This document shows positions 55,152 to 64,000 of a stretch of DNA of 64,000 bases, in pieces (position 1 is the first letter of the stretch; each line of letters starts with the position of its first letter). The notes below the pieces were generated by a model. That model saw only the letters and a list, made by a program, of their open reading frames with translations, made no database searches and was not told the DNA's origin. Both the position numbers and the translations under genes were made by a program. Origin of the DNA: Tanypteryx hageni (Eukaryota > Arthropoda > Insecta > Odonata > Petaluridae); assembly GCA_028673005.1 (NCBI GenBank), contig CM054116.1, positions 68,647,315 to 68,711,314 of the forward strand, read 5' to 3'.

Positions 55152-58100
55152 TGGCGTCACGTGCCCATTTAGGCTGGGTGTGCTTTTATTGGGGAGGGGG
55201 GTATGCAACCCACACTACAAAATTCACGTGTTAATTTGAGCGTACGATTGCATTTTTATCGACGTGTGAAAGTTTCAAGAGAGCATAGCGGAGCAGCGCT
55301 CTTCTTAATTGGTCTAATGCAATTAATCTTAGAATAATTTTTAATACTTTAATTTACTAACTGATATGATTTTAACTATACAATCCATAATTATGGACAA
55401 CACAAGGGTTCCCCGTCAAATAGACTTGAGCTATGCATCACGCGCGCCGTTTATGTGAGAATGGTTAACGCTTCGTTGTGAGAAGATACTAGAGTGAGGT
55501 ACGAATTATCTGTATTTTGTTACGATTTTTAAATATGTACAACCATATAATACGCACAGAAATCTGAAAAAGTAATCACTTGGGAAAATATTATTTTCCG
55601 GATTGAATCAAAGAAAGGGTTAAAAAACTCATTTTACTTACTTATTTATACACCAGTTCCAATCTCCTGTTTTGCCTTAGGAATTTTGTTAGAACATAAT
55701 CATAAAATGAAGGTCGTTTCTTCAGTTCCGCCAGCAATGTCTTTTCAATGGCGAGTGAACTTAGGCCGCATAACCTTTCCTGCGTTTGTGTTCCTCTATA
55801 ACACGTATGTATTCTCTTCATAGCCGAAAAAGAACGCTCGACTGTAGCAGTAGAACTCGGAATCGTCATGATAAGTTCCGCTAATTTATAAATCTCCTTG
55901 AATGCAACCTGAAGCTGATTTTCTTACATGAATTTTTTCCTCGAAAATTCATCAGAAGAAAAGAGCACTTATAGTTCATTTTTTAGGCGAACGTAGTCAA
56001 AAACTGGTCCGTAGAAATCCTTTAATTTTTCTAGAATACCATCAGGAAAAGTTTTCGCATACTGATCATATCTTTCGCTACAAAGGAGTTGAAAAAACTC
56101 AAGTTTCGAAAGTGAAGAGTATCTTTCTTCCATCTCCAGGCACAAGCAGTCGACTATTCTCTGGTATAATCGAAGGCACGCGCTCTTCTCCTCTTCTATA
56201 GATCCTTTTCGTCTTTTAGGCTTCGACGACTCAACCGTATGCTTTTTCTTTGCAGAAACCCAAATATCATCAAATCCATGTTCCTTGTCATTCCTAAGCT
56301 ATTTCATAGTATCATGCACTTTTTTACAACAGTACAATATGTCATAGGATGATGTTTGCAATATATTATTCAAAACATCAATATAGCCAAACAGAACAGA
56401 AAAAATTTCTAGCAAAAAAATTGTTTGAAAATCTTCCAAGAAATACAGAAAACCACGAGCTTTGATTACAGCATCCACGTCCCAATCCCCAGAATTCTCC
56501 ACAATGTGTTCAAAAAATGCAATAAGTTGACTTCTGTGGAGTTTTACTGTGTTTGATAAACGGGAAGTAAAATTCCATCTGGTTGGTGCGACGGAGGGTA
56601 ATTTTTTAGCAACAAAATCTTGCAAAGCATTTACTCTTTTCTATGATTTATAAAAATATGCTGCCAATCCACTGATAGTTTGGAAAAACAATCTACATTC
56701 CTTGATATTCAAGAGGCTTTGCTTCAGAACTAAGTTCAAAACGTGAGCGTAGCAATGCGTAAATATTGCTAAAGGATAGGCCTCGATAACTTTACTCTGC
56801 AACCCATTAATATGTCCACTCATTGCACAGGCACCATCATAAGTTTGGCCGACCAACTTGTCCTTAATATTAAATTCCTCAACTCTGTTTACAACTTGTT
56901 TAAAAAGACCACTAGACGTTCTATCATCACTTACGTCTGTAAATCCGATAAACCTTTCGTGTGTTTGCCCATTATGGACAAAACGGAAAACAGTTGATAG
57001 CTGCGATTTCGACATTACATCAGAAGTTTCATCCAGAAGAATGGCCACAAATGTAGCGGAAGAAATTTCTTTCTTTATAGCATCTTTAACTACATCAGAT
57101 ATAGCGTTAATGATATCATTTTGTACTGTGGGAGAAGTTCCTCGAAATACAGTCGATGCCTTTAAATGACAGTCTAAAGGAGGATCATACTCACGGAGCA
57201 CATTTAAAAATTCTATATAATTCCTTCGGTTGGCTGAATCTTCAGACTCATCATGACCTCTCAAAGGAAGCTCTTGCTTAGCCAAATAACATACAGCATC
57301 AATTAATCTTTTTAAAACGTCTCTATTTTTCTTTACTTGTTCATTATGACAACTAATTTCAATTTTTCTTTGTCTGTCAATGAGAATGTCTATTCTTTGT
57401 TTTCCAAACATCTTAAGATTTAAAAATGACTGAACATGTGGCTGGGAGCGCTCATGTTTTTGCATTGCTGCAGCCTAATGATTAAGATCGGAATACCCGT
57501 GCTTATTCCAAACACCTTTCTCTTTGGAGAATAATAAACAAGGCCAACAAAAAAGTCTTGACAGCACTTCACATCCAGTTAACCATTCTACTGTATGTAT
57601 TGTGAAACAGAGAAATGTCTCATGTACTCAGTTTTTGCATATTTGTGCTTACACAGTAAATTTGGAAGAGGAGGACGAGGCTTACCTTCTTCGACTTTGT
57701 TCATACAATCCGCAAAAGCTCTGGCAGAAAACGGGGCATTCAGTACATCGTCAACACTGTTTACCATTGTAAATATGGGCAAAAAGTTATAAATTATATC
57801 TAAAAAATTATAAATATATGTTAAAAACTTGTCTAAATCGGTGTCATAAACACGTCGGTTCACACTTTACCCCACGCACGCAAAACAGACGAAACTCAGA
57901 AAACAAAAACAGCATCTCATGACAAGTAACAACGTTGAATTGGATTGCTTCACACAATAGCCAATCACAACCGCTAACTACTTCTGGGTACTGTTGTCTC
58001 AGCGCACACCCTGCCACGCCTTCTGGACGGTTTAAATCCACAAGGTGGCTAAGAATTTGACCCGCTGCGCCATCTGTACGTATGTTTAAAGGGCTCAAAG

Positions 58101-58336
58101 CTATCCGTATTTCTTACCGCACACCCGGGCTATTAACGTGAATGTGATACAATGTTTACGCGCCGAAACTTCTCCTCTTCATGAACCATTGTATATTGGA
58201 TTTGATTTTAGGAATCACGCGAAGCCAGAAAACGATTAGGGGAGTCTTTAACAGGAATAAATGCAAAAATATAATATCTGTGACATTGCGAATCCGTGGG
58301 TGTGCACCGCACACCTAGCACACCCTGAATATACGC

Positions 58337-58341
<5 letters not shown>
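55149..58341 (-). mobile_element. hAT transposon inserted in a TA microsatellite
   Basis: Left end CAGTGGCGTCACGTG; right end reversed CAGAGGCGTATATTC. Both ends have GGGTGTGC inside. The 8-bp flanks are ATATATAT, so the duplication cannot be told from the microsatellite. The body carries one long, decayed transposase on the minus strand. Confidence 0.85.
55642..57863 (-). pseudogene. hAT transposase (ZMYM1-like, TTF finger, DUF4371), nonsense-riddled
   Basis: N-terminus near 57863. TTF-type finger near 57580-57430 (CEVLSRLFCWPCLLFS, KHGYSDLNH, then KHERSQPHV). Catalytic region: FVAILLDETSDVMSKSQLST (first Asp), LVGQTYDGACAMSG (second Asp), THCYAHVLNLVLKQ (CxxH). Then LPSVAPTRWNFTSRLS. C-terminal dimerisation block PSSTATVERSFSAMKRI near 55865-55815. 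From about 57580 to 55642 one frame is kept throughout, interrupted only by stops near 57475, 56641, 56296, 55968 and 55924. One frameshift lies near 57595. Inactive in translation. Confidence 0.88.

Positions 58342-58400
<59 letters not shown>
58342..58400. repeat. (TA)n microsatellite, right part
   Basis: Continues the repeat interrupted by the hAT element. Confidence 0.95.
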
Positions 58401-58401
<1 letters not shown>

Positions 58402-58430
58402 CAACTTACGGAAAAGGAAAGGTAAAATGA

Positions 58431-58735
58431 ATATATGGATGTCAACAAGGTGTTGGGATGAGGAAACCCAGTGAACACTCACCAATCAGACGACTTCAGG
58501 TTGGCGAGGCTCCGGGGATGTCGAAGCGACACACGTAAAATAACACAAAAACACAGAAACATCACAAACGTAAAGCTTTCGGAACTACTCCTTCTTCAGC
58601 TACAGAGAGAGAACTTTCTGTGTTTTTGTGTTATTTTACGTGTGTCGCTTCGACATCCCCGGAGCCTCGCCAACCTGAAGTCGTCTGATTGGTGAGTGCT
58701 CACTGGGTTTCCTCATCCCAACACCTTGTTGACAT

Positions 58736-58743
<8 letters not shown>
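58431..58743. mobile_element. near-perfect 129-bp-arm hairpin element
   Basis: Arms 58431-58559 and 58615-58743 are reverse complements with one mismatch seen (GAACACTC against GAGCACTC). Spacer 58560-58614. The minus-strand spacer reads CTGAAGAAGGAGTAGTTCCG then AAAGC, a Penelope-type end motif. Both outer sides are TA repeats. Probably two inverted copies of a Penelope-like terminal segment. Confidence 0.85.

Positions 58744-58804
<61 letters not shown>
58744..58804. repeat. (TA)n microsatellite
   Basis: About 30 TA units between the hairpin and the SINE-like unit. Confidence 0.95.
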
Positions 58805-58805
<1 letters not shown>

Positions 58806-58808
<3 letters not shown>

Positions 58809-59090
58809 GCACTGGTGGTGTAGTGGTTAGCGTGTCGGCTTCCCATTACAAAGCTCCGGGGTTCAAACCCCGTGAATGGGGGCTTTATAAAAAGAACAAT
58901 CATCGGTGCCTGGCAGTAGGCAGCAGTACTGTCAGTATGGTATAGAGCCGAAAACAAATGATGTTGGCTGGGTCTATATCCAATACAGCTGTAGGCGTGA
59001 CCGGGACGATTTGAGCGGATCCAGTACTGCGATGTGGAAAGCAAGAGGGAAACTACCACATTAATTAAGTAATGATTATATAGTTGAAAA
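58806..59090 (+). mobile_element. tRNA-derived unit joined to non-LTR 5' leader
   Basis: TGGTGGTGTAGTGGTTAGCG (A-box-like) and GGGGTTCAAACCCC (B box) form a tRNA-like head, followed by TTTATAAAAAGAACAATC and a leader with AAGCAAGAGGGAAACTACC that runs straight into the endonuclease ORF region at about 59165. It could be a SINE beside, or a natural 5' leader of, the retrotransposon. Confidence 0.6.
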
Positions 59091-59164
59091 ATGTGAGTTT
59101 TCTCGAGGTAAAACAATCCGGAGGTAAAATAGTCCTCCAATCGGATCTCCGGGCGGGGACTGCC

Positions 59165-61041
59165 CTGAGGAAAACATTTGTCGAAAGTAATTTACGAATA
59201 GGCACTTGGAACGTAAGAACTATTAGAAAGGCAGGAAACATAGAGAACTTGAAAGAAGTAAATGAGAAGAAATAGAGTTGACATTATAGAACTGAGGACC
59301 TGGGAAGGAGAAGGACAGTTCGACACGGAAGAGTTCACGGTAGTTTACTCTGGAGGAAATAGTGAGGAAAAGGGAGTAGCTCTGATACTTAGGAAAGATA
59401 TGATGAAAAGCGTGACAAGGATAATAACAACGAACAATAGAGTGATGGCAATAAAGCTATAAGCAGTCCCAGTGGACATGCTGATAATCCAGGTATATAT
59501 GCCGTCAGCTCATGAAGATGAAGAAATCGAGGAGATTTATGAACAAATTAATGACATTTACGAAGAAGACGGAAGTGGAAAGGTAAATTGCATAATAATG
59601 GGAAATTGGAACAGCATAGTCAGAGAAGGACAGGAAGAAAATGTTGTCGGGCAATACGGACCTGGGAAAAGAAACCGAGGAGGGGAAAACTGGTAGAACT
59701 CTGCATCAATAATGACCTTGTAGTGATTAATACATGTTTCAAAAACCAAAGGTTATACACATGGAAAAGCCCAGGAGATATAATGAGATGCCAAATAGAT
59801 TACATCCTAGTAAAATTCAGGAACAGCATAACGACCGCCAAGGCATTACCAGGAGCAGACATTGATTCAGAACACAGCCTTCTAATAGCTGACCTAAGTA
59901 CAAAGCTCAAACAAATAAGAAAAACGAGAAGAGAAAGACAGACTTGGGACCTAGAAAAACTGAAAGAAAGGCAGGATGTAGTCAGCATGAAGTTGGAAGA
60001 TCGCCTAAGAAATTTGGAAAACAAAACAAAGACCGTGGATATAAAGTGGGAAGAAATTAAAATCAGTATCAAGGATACATTGGATGAAGAGATTGGAAAA
60101 CAAGACAAGAAAATCAGAAAACCATGGATCACTAAGGAAATGCTGGAGAAAATGGATGAGAGACGAAAATGGAAAAAAGTTAACAGTGAAGAAGGTAGAC
60201 CCAACTATAGACGTTTAAACAATGAATTGAGAAGGGTAATAGATAAAGCTAGAGAAAATTGGATAAAAGGAAAATGTGATGAAATACAACAAATGGAGAA
60301 GTTAGGACGGTACGATATGATGCACGCTAGGGCATTGGAATTGGAAAATAAGAAGTCGAATGGAATTCGTGGTAAATGAATTATGAATGCGTATGAGAAG
60401 ATACTCTCAGAAACAAAGGATGCACAGATATGGGAAGAATACATAAAGGAATTATACAGTAAGCAGGCAGGATCGGCAAAAATAGAACTGGAAGATGAGG
60501 ACAACATTGAAGAAGACAACTTAGGACCAAGTATTATGGAGAGCGAAGTAGAAAAAGCGATAGTGGAACTAAAGAAAGGGAAAGCTACAAACAGCGATGG
60601 AATACCAGCTGTGGTACTTAAAGTGATCGGATCAGGTCTAAAAGCGATCACAAAATTAATTAATAAGATTTACTACACGGGAGAGTGGCCTCGGAATTTC
60701 CTAGAAGTAACAATGATCCCTCTAAAGAAGAAGCCAAAGGCAATGCAGTGTAAAGACTACAGAACGATAGGCCTTCTGTCACACACTTCGAAGATCATCA
60801 CGAGGATTCTTAATAAAAGGCATAAGAAATGCTAGGGGAACATCAATTCGGTTTCAGAAAAAGACGAGGAAATAGAGATGCTATAGGTGTAGTTAGAATC
60901 ATATCAGAAAGGGCAATCGAGTACAGCCAAGATATCTGCATATCTTTCGTAGACTGGCAGATGGCCTTTGATAGAGTAAATTCGGTAATGTTGATGAAGA
61001 TATTCAAGGATATAGGTGTCGAACCTGGGACATTTCCGTAA
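59165..61041 (+). pseudogene. non-LTR retrotransposon (RTE/craniofacial-protein-2-like) endonuclease-RT, 3' truncated
   Basis: Endonuclease: LRIGTWNVRTIRKAG; a metal-site Glu region IIELRTWEG; IIMGNWNS, where the usual GDFN Asp is Asn; RLYTWKSPGDIMRCQIDYIL; SEHSLLIADL. Reverse transcriptase: EVEKAIVELKKGKATNSDGI, YRTIGLLSHTSKIITRIL, HQFGFRKRRGNRDAI, then motif A SFVDWQMAFDRV. It stops before the YADD motif, so it is 3'-truncated. A TAA at about 59461 and at least three frameshifts break it. Clade is uncertain between RTE-like and Jockey-like. Confidence 0.85.
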
Positions 61042-61479
61042 ACGAAAAGTTTTCCCGGGATCTCCTAATCAGCAGAAGCAAAACGGCGTTTACAGCATTT
61101 CTCTATGACAAACAGTTCAAGCGATAAAAGGGGGGACGGACGCACAGACATTGAGTAATTATATATAAAAGATTAAGAAAAATTAAAATAATTAAGATAA
61201 ATATATACAAAGAAAATAATACATCAAATATTACCTATAGTAAACATACATTCTTTCTTCTCACATCCATCCTAAACATTAATTAGTTTTAGTTTAGCTT
61301 CAGTTTTAGATAAACACCTCCAATTACCAGGCACTTGTTCAAGTCAGTATTAACTAAAACTATCAGTGGTAAAGCAAGCAGTGCAATCACGCTGGAGACG
61401 TGGGCAGGACCGGACAAAAGGGGGGTGCGGTGGATGCGCCAAGTCAATTACGACATTCTCGTTTTATTTTCTTGAAATC
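61042..61479. other. TE-like sequence, unassigned
   Basis: Contains GGGGGGACGGACGCACAGAC followed by ATTGAGTAATTATATATAAA, a common style of arthropod TE tail. No pairable ends. Confidence 0.4.
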
Positions 61480-61790
61480 GGCTACTCTTTTGATAAAAAT
61501 GTACTGAAGAAAACACACGCAATTTGACTAGTTCTACAAAGTTTGGTTGGAGACTTTTATTTTATAAGTGATATTTTACGAGATACAAAGAAAAGTTCTT
61601 TTTTGTCACCAGTAAAGTGGCATTCCCGATTGGGCTAGATGAAACATTTATATCATGTTCTTATTTTCTTTGCCCTTATGTTCTAAATACCAAATTTCAT
61701 GAACATCCGTCCAGTAGTTTCGCAGGTGATACATACGGACGGAGACAACCTAACCATAAGTCGTTCTTTGTTTAGTTTTTAAAAAGGACT
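61480..61790 (+). repeat. repeat shared with 53030-53200
   Basis: Ordered words in common: ATTTTCT(T/C)GA, AAAATGTA, TTTTACG(A/G)GAT, AAAGT(T/C)C(T/G)TTTTT and GATTGGG(C/T)TA. It ends with CATACGGACGGAGACAACCT, like Helitron-associated tails. Confidence 0.55.
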
Positions 61791-61806
61791 CCTAAAAAGT
61801 TAATTT

Positions 61807-62160
61807 ATGAGCGTTGTCAACTTTAAATATCAGGAAGCAAATGGCGAATCTAGGACGATAAATCAAGATAGAATCGTTATAGTTGGGGGAGATTTCAATC
61901 TACCTTTAATTGATTGGAATAATCAGTGTTTTGAAACGGATGTCAGGGAAAGAGAATCATGCGAAGCGTTAATCGAGACATTCTGCGAGCATTCTCTGTT
62001 CCAGTTTGTCAGGGACTCAACACTTTACACGATAAGGCATTAACCTAGATATATTTATTAGAAACAAATACCCCTAAGAGTCTCAATAGAAAATGGAATA
62101 AGCGACCATCAGGAGTGCAAGTTAAAAATCGAGTGGCAGATCAAACCGCGAAGAAAACTA
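61807..62160 (+). pseudogene. non-LTR endonuclease C-terminal fragment
   Basis: DRIVIVGGDFNLPLIDW (GDFN catalytic motif present), ALIETFCEHSLFQFVRDST, then, past a stop, ENGISDHQECKLKIEW (SDH motif). It matches CR1/Jockey endonucleases and could belong to the same family as the fragment at 54900-55080. Confidence 0.75.
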
Positions 62161-62813
62161 CCGTAACACCTCGTTTTGCGCGGTTTCGAATAACGCAATT
62201 TCTTCATAACGCTGTTTTTACTTTGGTGCCCATAATTCAATTAACCCTGTCTACCCTCGCCATAACGCGGTTCCTACTAGTTTACTCCTGAAAGAAAATT
62301 CCTATTTTATACAGAAATTACAAGTTTACGCGTGCCACGTATTATCCATTCCCACGTATTGCCATAAAATTTAAACTGAGGAGTTATTTTGCTATTACTA
62401 AACCAAACCATATTAAATAAATACTATAAAATTATTGATTTATTAAACTGCATTAAGGCTTGTCCCCCTATCATTACGTCCCAATTGCCAAATTACGACA
62501 CCGACGCAAAAAAGCCTCAGTGGGTGTGACATGGCAAGGACGAAGCCAGGAGGGGGGGGTCAGGACCCCCCCTCGGTGTACAGACATTTGCTACGTTGCC
62601 TCTTGCTGCGTTGAGTTGTGAGAACTAAAAACGTTATAAAAGTTTATATTATTTGCATAGGACTTTTATTTAATCAATTGCTGAAAATTGGTTTTCAGCC
62701 TCAGAACCTTCTCCCCCCCCCCTCTTCGAAGTACCTTCTGGGTATGTGCATGTGCCATGGAATCCGTAGGCACCGAATTGATGACACGCGATATGCAACA
62801 TACAAAGTTTGTG
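62161..62813. other. unassigned; possible Tigger/mariner-type end at 62162
   Basis: GTAACACCTCGTTTTGCGCG then GTTTCGAATAACGC resembles DDE-element termini of the CTCGNTTT type, but no partner end or TA pair was found. A GGAGGGGGGGGTC...GACCCCCCC short palindrome lies at about 62550-62573. Confidence 0.4.
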
Positions 62814-62821
62814 GCTTAGGG

Positions 62822-63565
62822 CAGCGGTTCCCAACCTTTTTCACTTGGCGAACCCCTTGAGCTAACCTTTCTCGTCGCGAACCCCTTGGATTAACCTTTT
62901 ATCTTCGCGAACCACTTATAATGGAGAGTAAATTTTGTAAAAACAAATCCTTATGAACGCGTTTAATTCGTGAAAAACAATAAGTTTACATAGCACATAG
63001 TATGAAAACGTTTACAATAAAATCAGAATCTCTGATATTGTCATCAGTTTCTAGTAAATACCCTATAAAATTCAAATACATATAATTCTTGAAGAATAAG
63101 AAAATTTTGAAAATAAAACCATGCAACTAATTTGAAAGAAATTTAAATATTGGTTAGAATTGTAGAACCAAGATAGTGAAAAAGACACCATTACCAAATG
63201 TTTTTCGCGAACACCTCAGATTTATTTCGCGAGCCCCTAGGGCAGTTTCTCAACCAGGGTGACATCACACCCCAGGGTGATGCGAGGGTTATTGAGGGGG
63301 GACGCAAATATTTGATAAATTCACAGTGTATAATATTCTGCCTTATAAAAATAAGTAAAACCAGAAGAATACCTTCCTCCGCTTCTTTAAATGCATAATT
63401 ATTTATCTTTATGTGGTAGATAAAGCCCAATTTATCTTTAAAGGTGACTTGAAGGAAATGGAACTATAAACGGGGTGACGGAGAACTGAAATGGGGTGAC
63501 GCAAGCAAAAAAAGGTTGAGAACCACTGCCGTAGGGGTACGCGAACCACCGGTTGGGAAACGCTG
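62822..63565. mobile_element. hAT-type MITE (outer of a nested pair)
   Basis: Perfect duplication GCTTAGGG (62814-62821 and 63566-63573). Ends CAGCGGTTCCCAACCTTTTT and, reversed, CAGCGTTTCCCAACCGGTGG. GCGAACCCC/GCGAACCAC words repeat near both ends. Confidence 0.9.
63243..63528. mobile_element. hAT-type MITE (inner)
   Basis: Ends CAGTTTCTCAACCAGGGTGA and, reversed, CAGTGGTTCTCAACCTTTTT. Flanks CCCTAGGG / CCGTAGGG (7 of 8). It sits inside the outer MITE. Confidence 0.87.
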
Positions 63566-63573
63566 GCTTAGGG

Positions 63574-64000
63574 CATTAACAGTAAGTTGTAACCCGATCG
63601 CCCTGAGTACGTACACCAAAGAAACTGCGACATTGTTCGTGCAAACTTAGACGTGTAAAATAAACCAGTAGTGTCCCATACGATTGCCATCTCTTGAGAA
63701 AAAGTTGCTGCATCGAAACTACATTGTCACAGCTTAATGAATACATAATTACAACTGAAATTAAAACCTTTACTATGTTGTCTTGTTTCGACACCCAATA
63801 CGAATTCTTCCAACTACGTGCAGGCGGAATGTTCGGTAGGCTTAACTCCATCGTAACTGTGGTGTCTAAAGCTATCACGTATCGTGCTTTATCCTGAATT
63901 ATCTGTGTAGCCCTTAGTAATAATTAATTATTATGCCTCCTAAGAGATACCCATATCACCATAGAGGAAAAGACTGCACCGGGGTTTAAGGGTGCTTAAC
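63574..64000. other. no feature recognised
   Basis: An open stretch on the minus strand (63878-63576) has no motif I recognise and ends in the target duplication of the MITE. I do not call it a gene. Confidence 0.4.

Noticed and set aside
58471..58695. Open frame with internally similar halves
   Set aside because: It reads across the 129-bp hairpin; the symmetry comes from the inverted repeat, not from a protein.
63576..63878. 100-codon minus-strand open frame near the window end
   Set aside because: No motif recognised and no splice context; more likely chance.

Overview
This is eukaryotic DNA, most likely from an arthropod and probably an insect. It is AT-rich. Its two recognisable host genes are broken into exons by GT-AG introns. 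Nearly everything else is transposable-element (TE) sequence: hAT, pogo/Tigger, mariner, piggyBac-type MITEs, Helitron, Penelope-like, non-LTR elements and tRNA-derived SINEs. No bacterial operon, CRISPR array or intact virus is visible. The species cannot be named from the sequence.

Host genes. A divergent pair sits in the middle. On the minus strand, three coding exons (39034-38926, 38841-38726, 23799-23596) encode a complete 142-residue NUDT2-like Ap4A hydrolase with a perfect Nudix box. Its second intron is about 14.9 kb and full of TEs. On the plus strand, four exons (41313-41439, 41571-41803, 44846-45002, 45360-45403) encode a complete 186-residue REEP5/DP1-type ER-shaping protein. Between the two genes are a possible minus-strand 5' exon (39824-39743) and a possible alternative REEP first exon (40080-40172), so the roughly 250 bp between them may be a bidirectional promoter. 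A candidate terminal exon of an unidentified gene lies at 5639-5945.

Layout. 0-2 kb: large foldback palindrome, minisatellite and SINE tail. 3.7-7.1 kb: tRNA-like units, a hAT MITE and the candidate exon. 7.8-8.8 kb: triplicated repeat. 9.15-15.84 kb: a hAT relic with a four-level stack of nested insertions. 16.6-23.4 kb: piggyBac-type MITE, several hAT MITEs with target-site duplications, a tRNA-like gene and a Penelope-like relic. 23.6-39.0 kb: NUDT2, whose big intron holds two Tigger elements, a 2.2-kb hAT, a piggyBac-type MITE and LINE debris. 41.2-45.9 kb: REEP gene with two piggyBac-type MITEs in intron 2. 46-53 kb: mariner relic, SINE, unclassified repeats and a compact Helitron. 54.9-62.2 kb: LINE fragments, a 3.2-kb hAT inside a TA microsatellite, a near-perfect hairpin and a 3'-truncated non-LTR element. 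62.8-63.6 kb: a MITE inside a MITE.

The two host genes share no pathway: one degrades dinucleoside tetraphosphates, the other curves ER membrane. The TEs do not work together. The interest lies in how they are nested, how they decay and how they load the introns. I found no convincing new multi-gene system.
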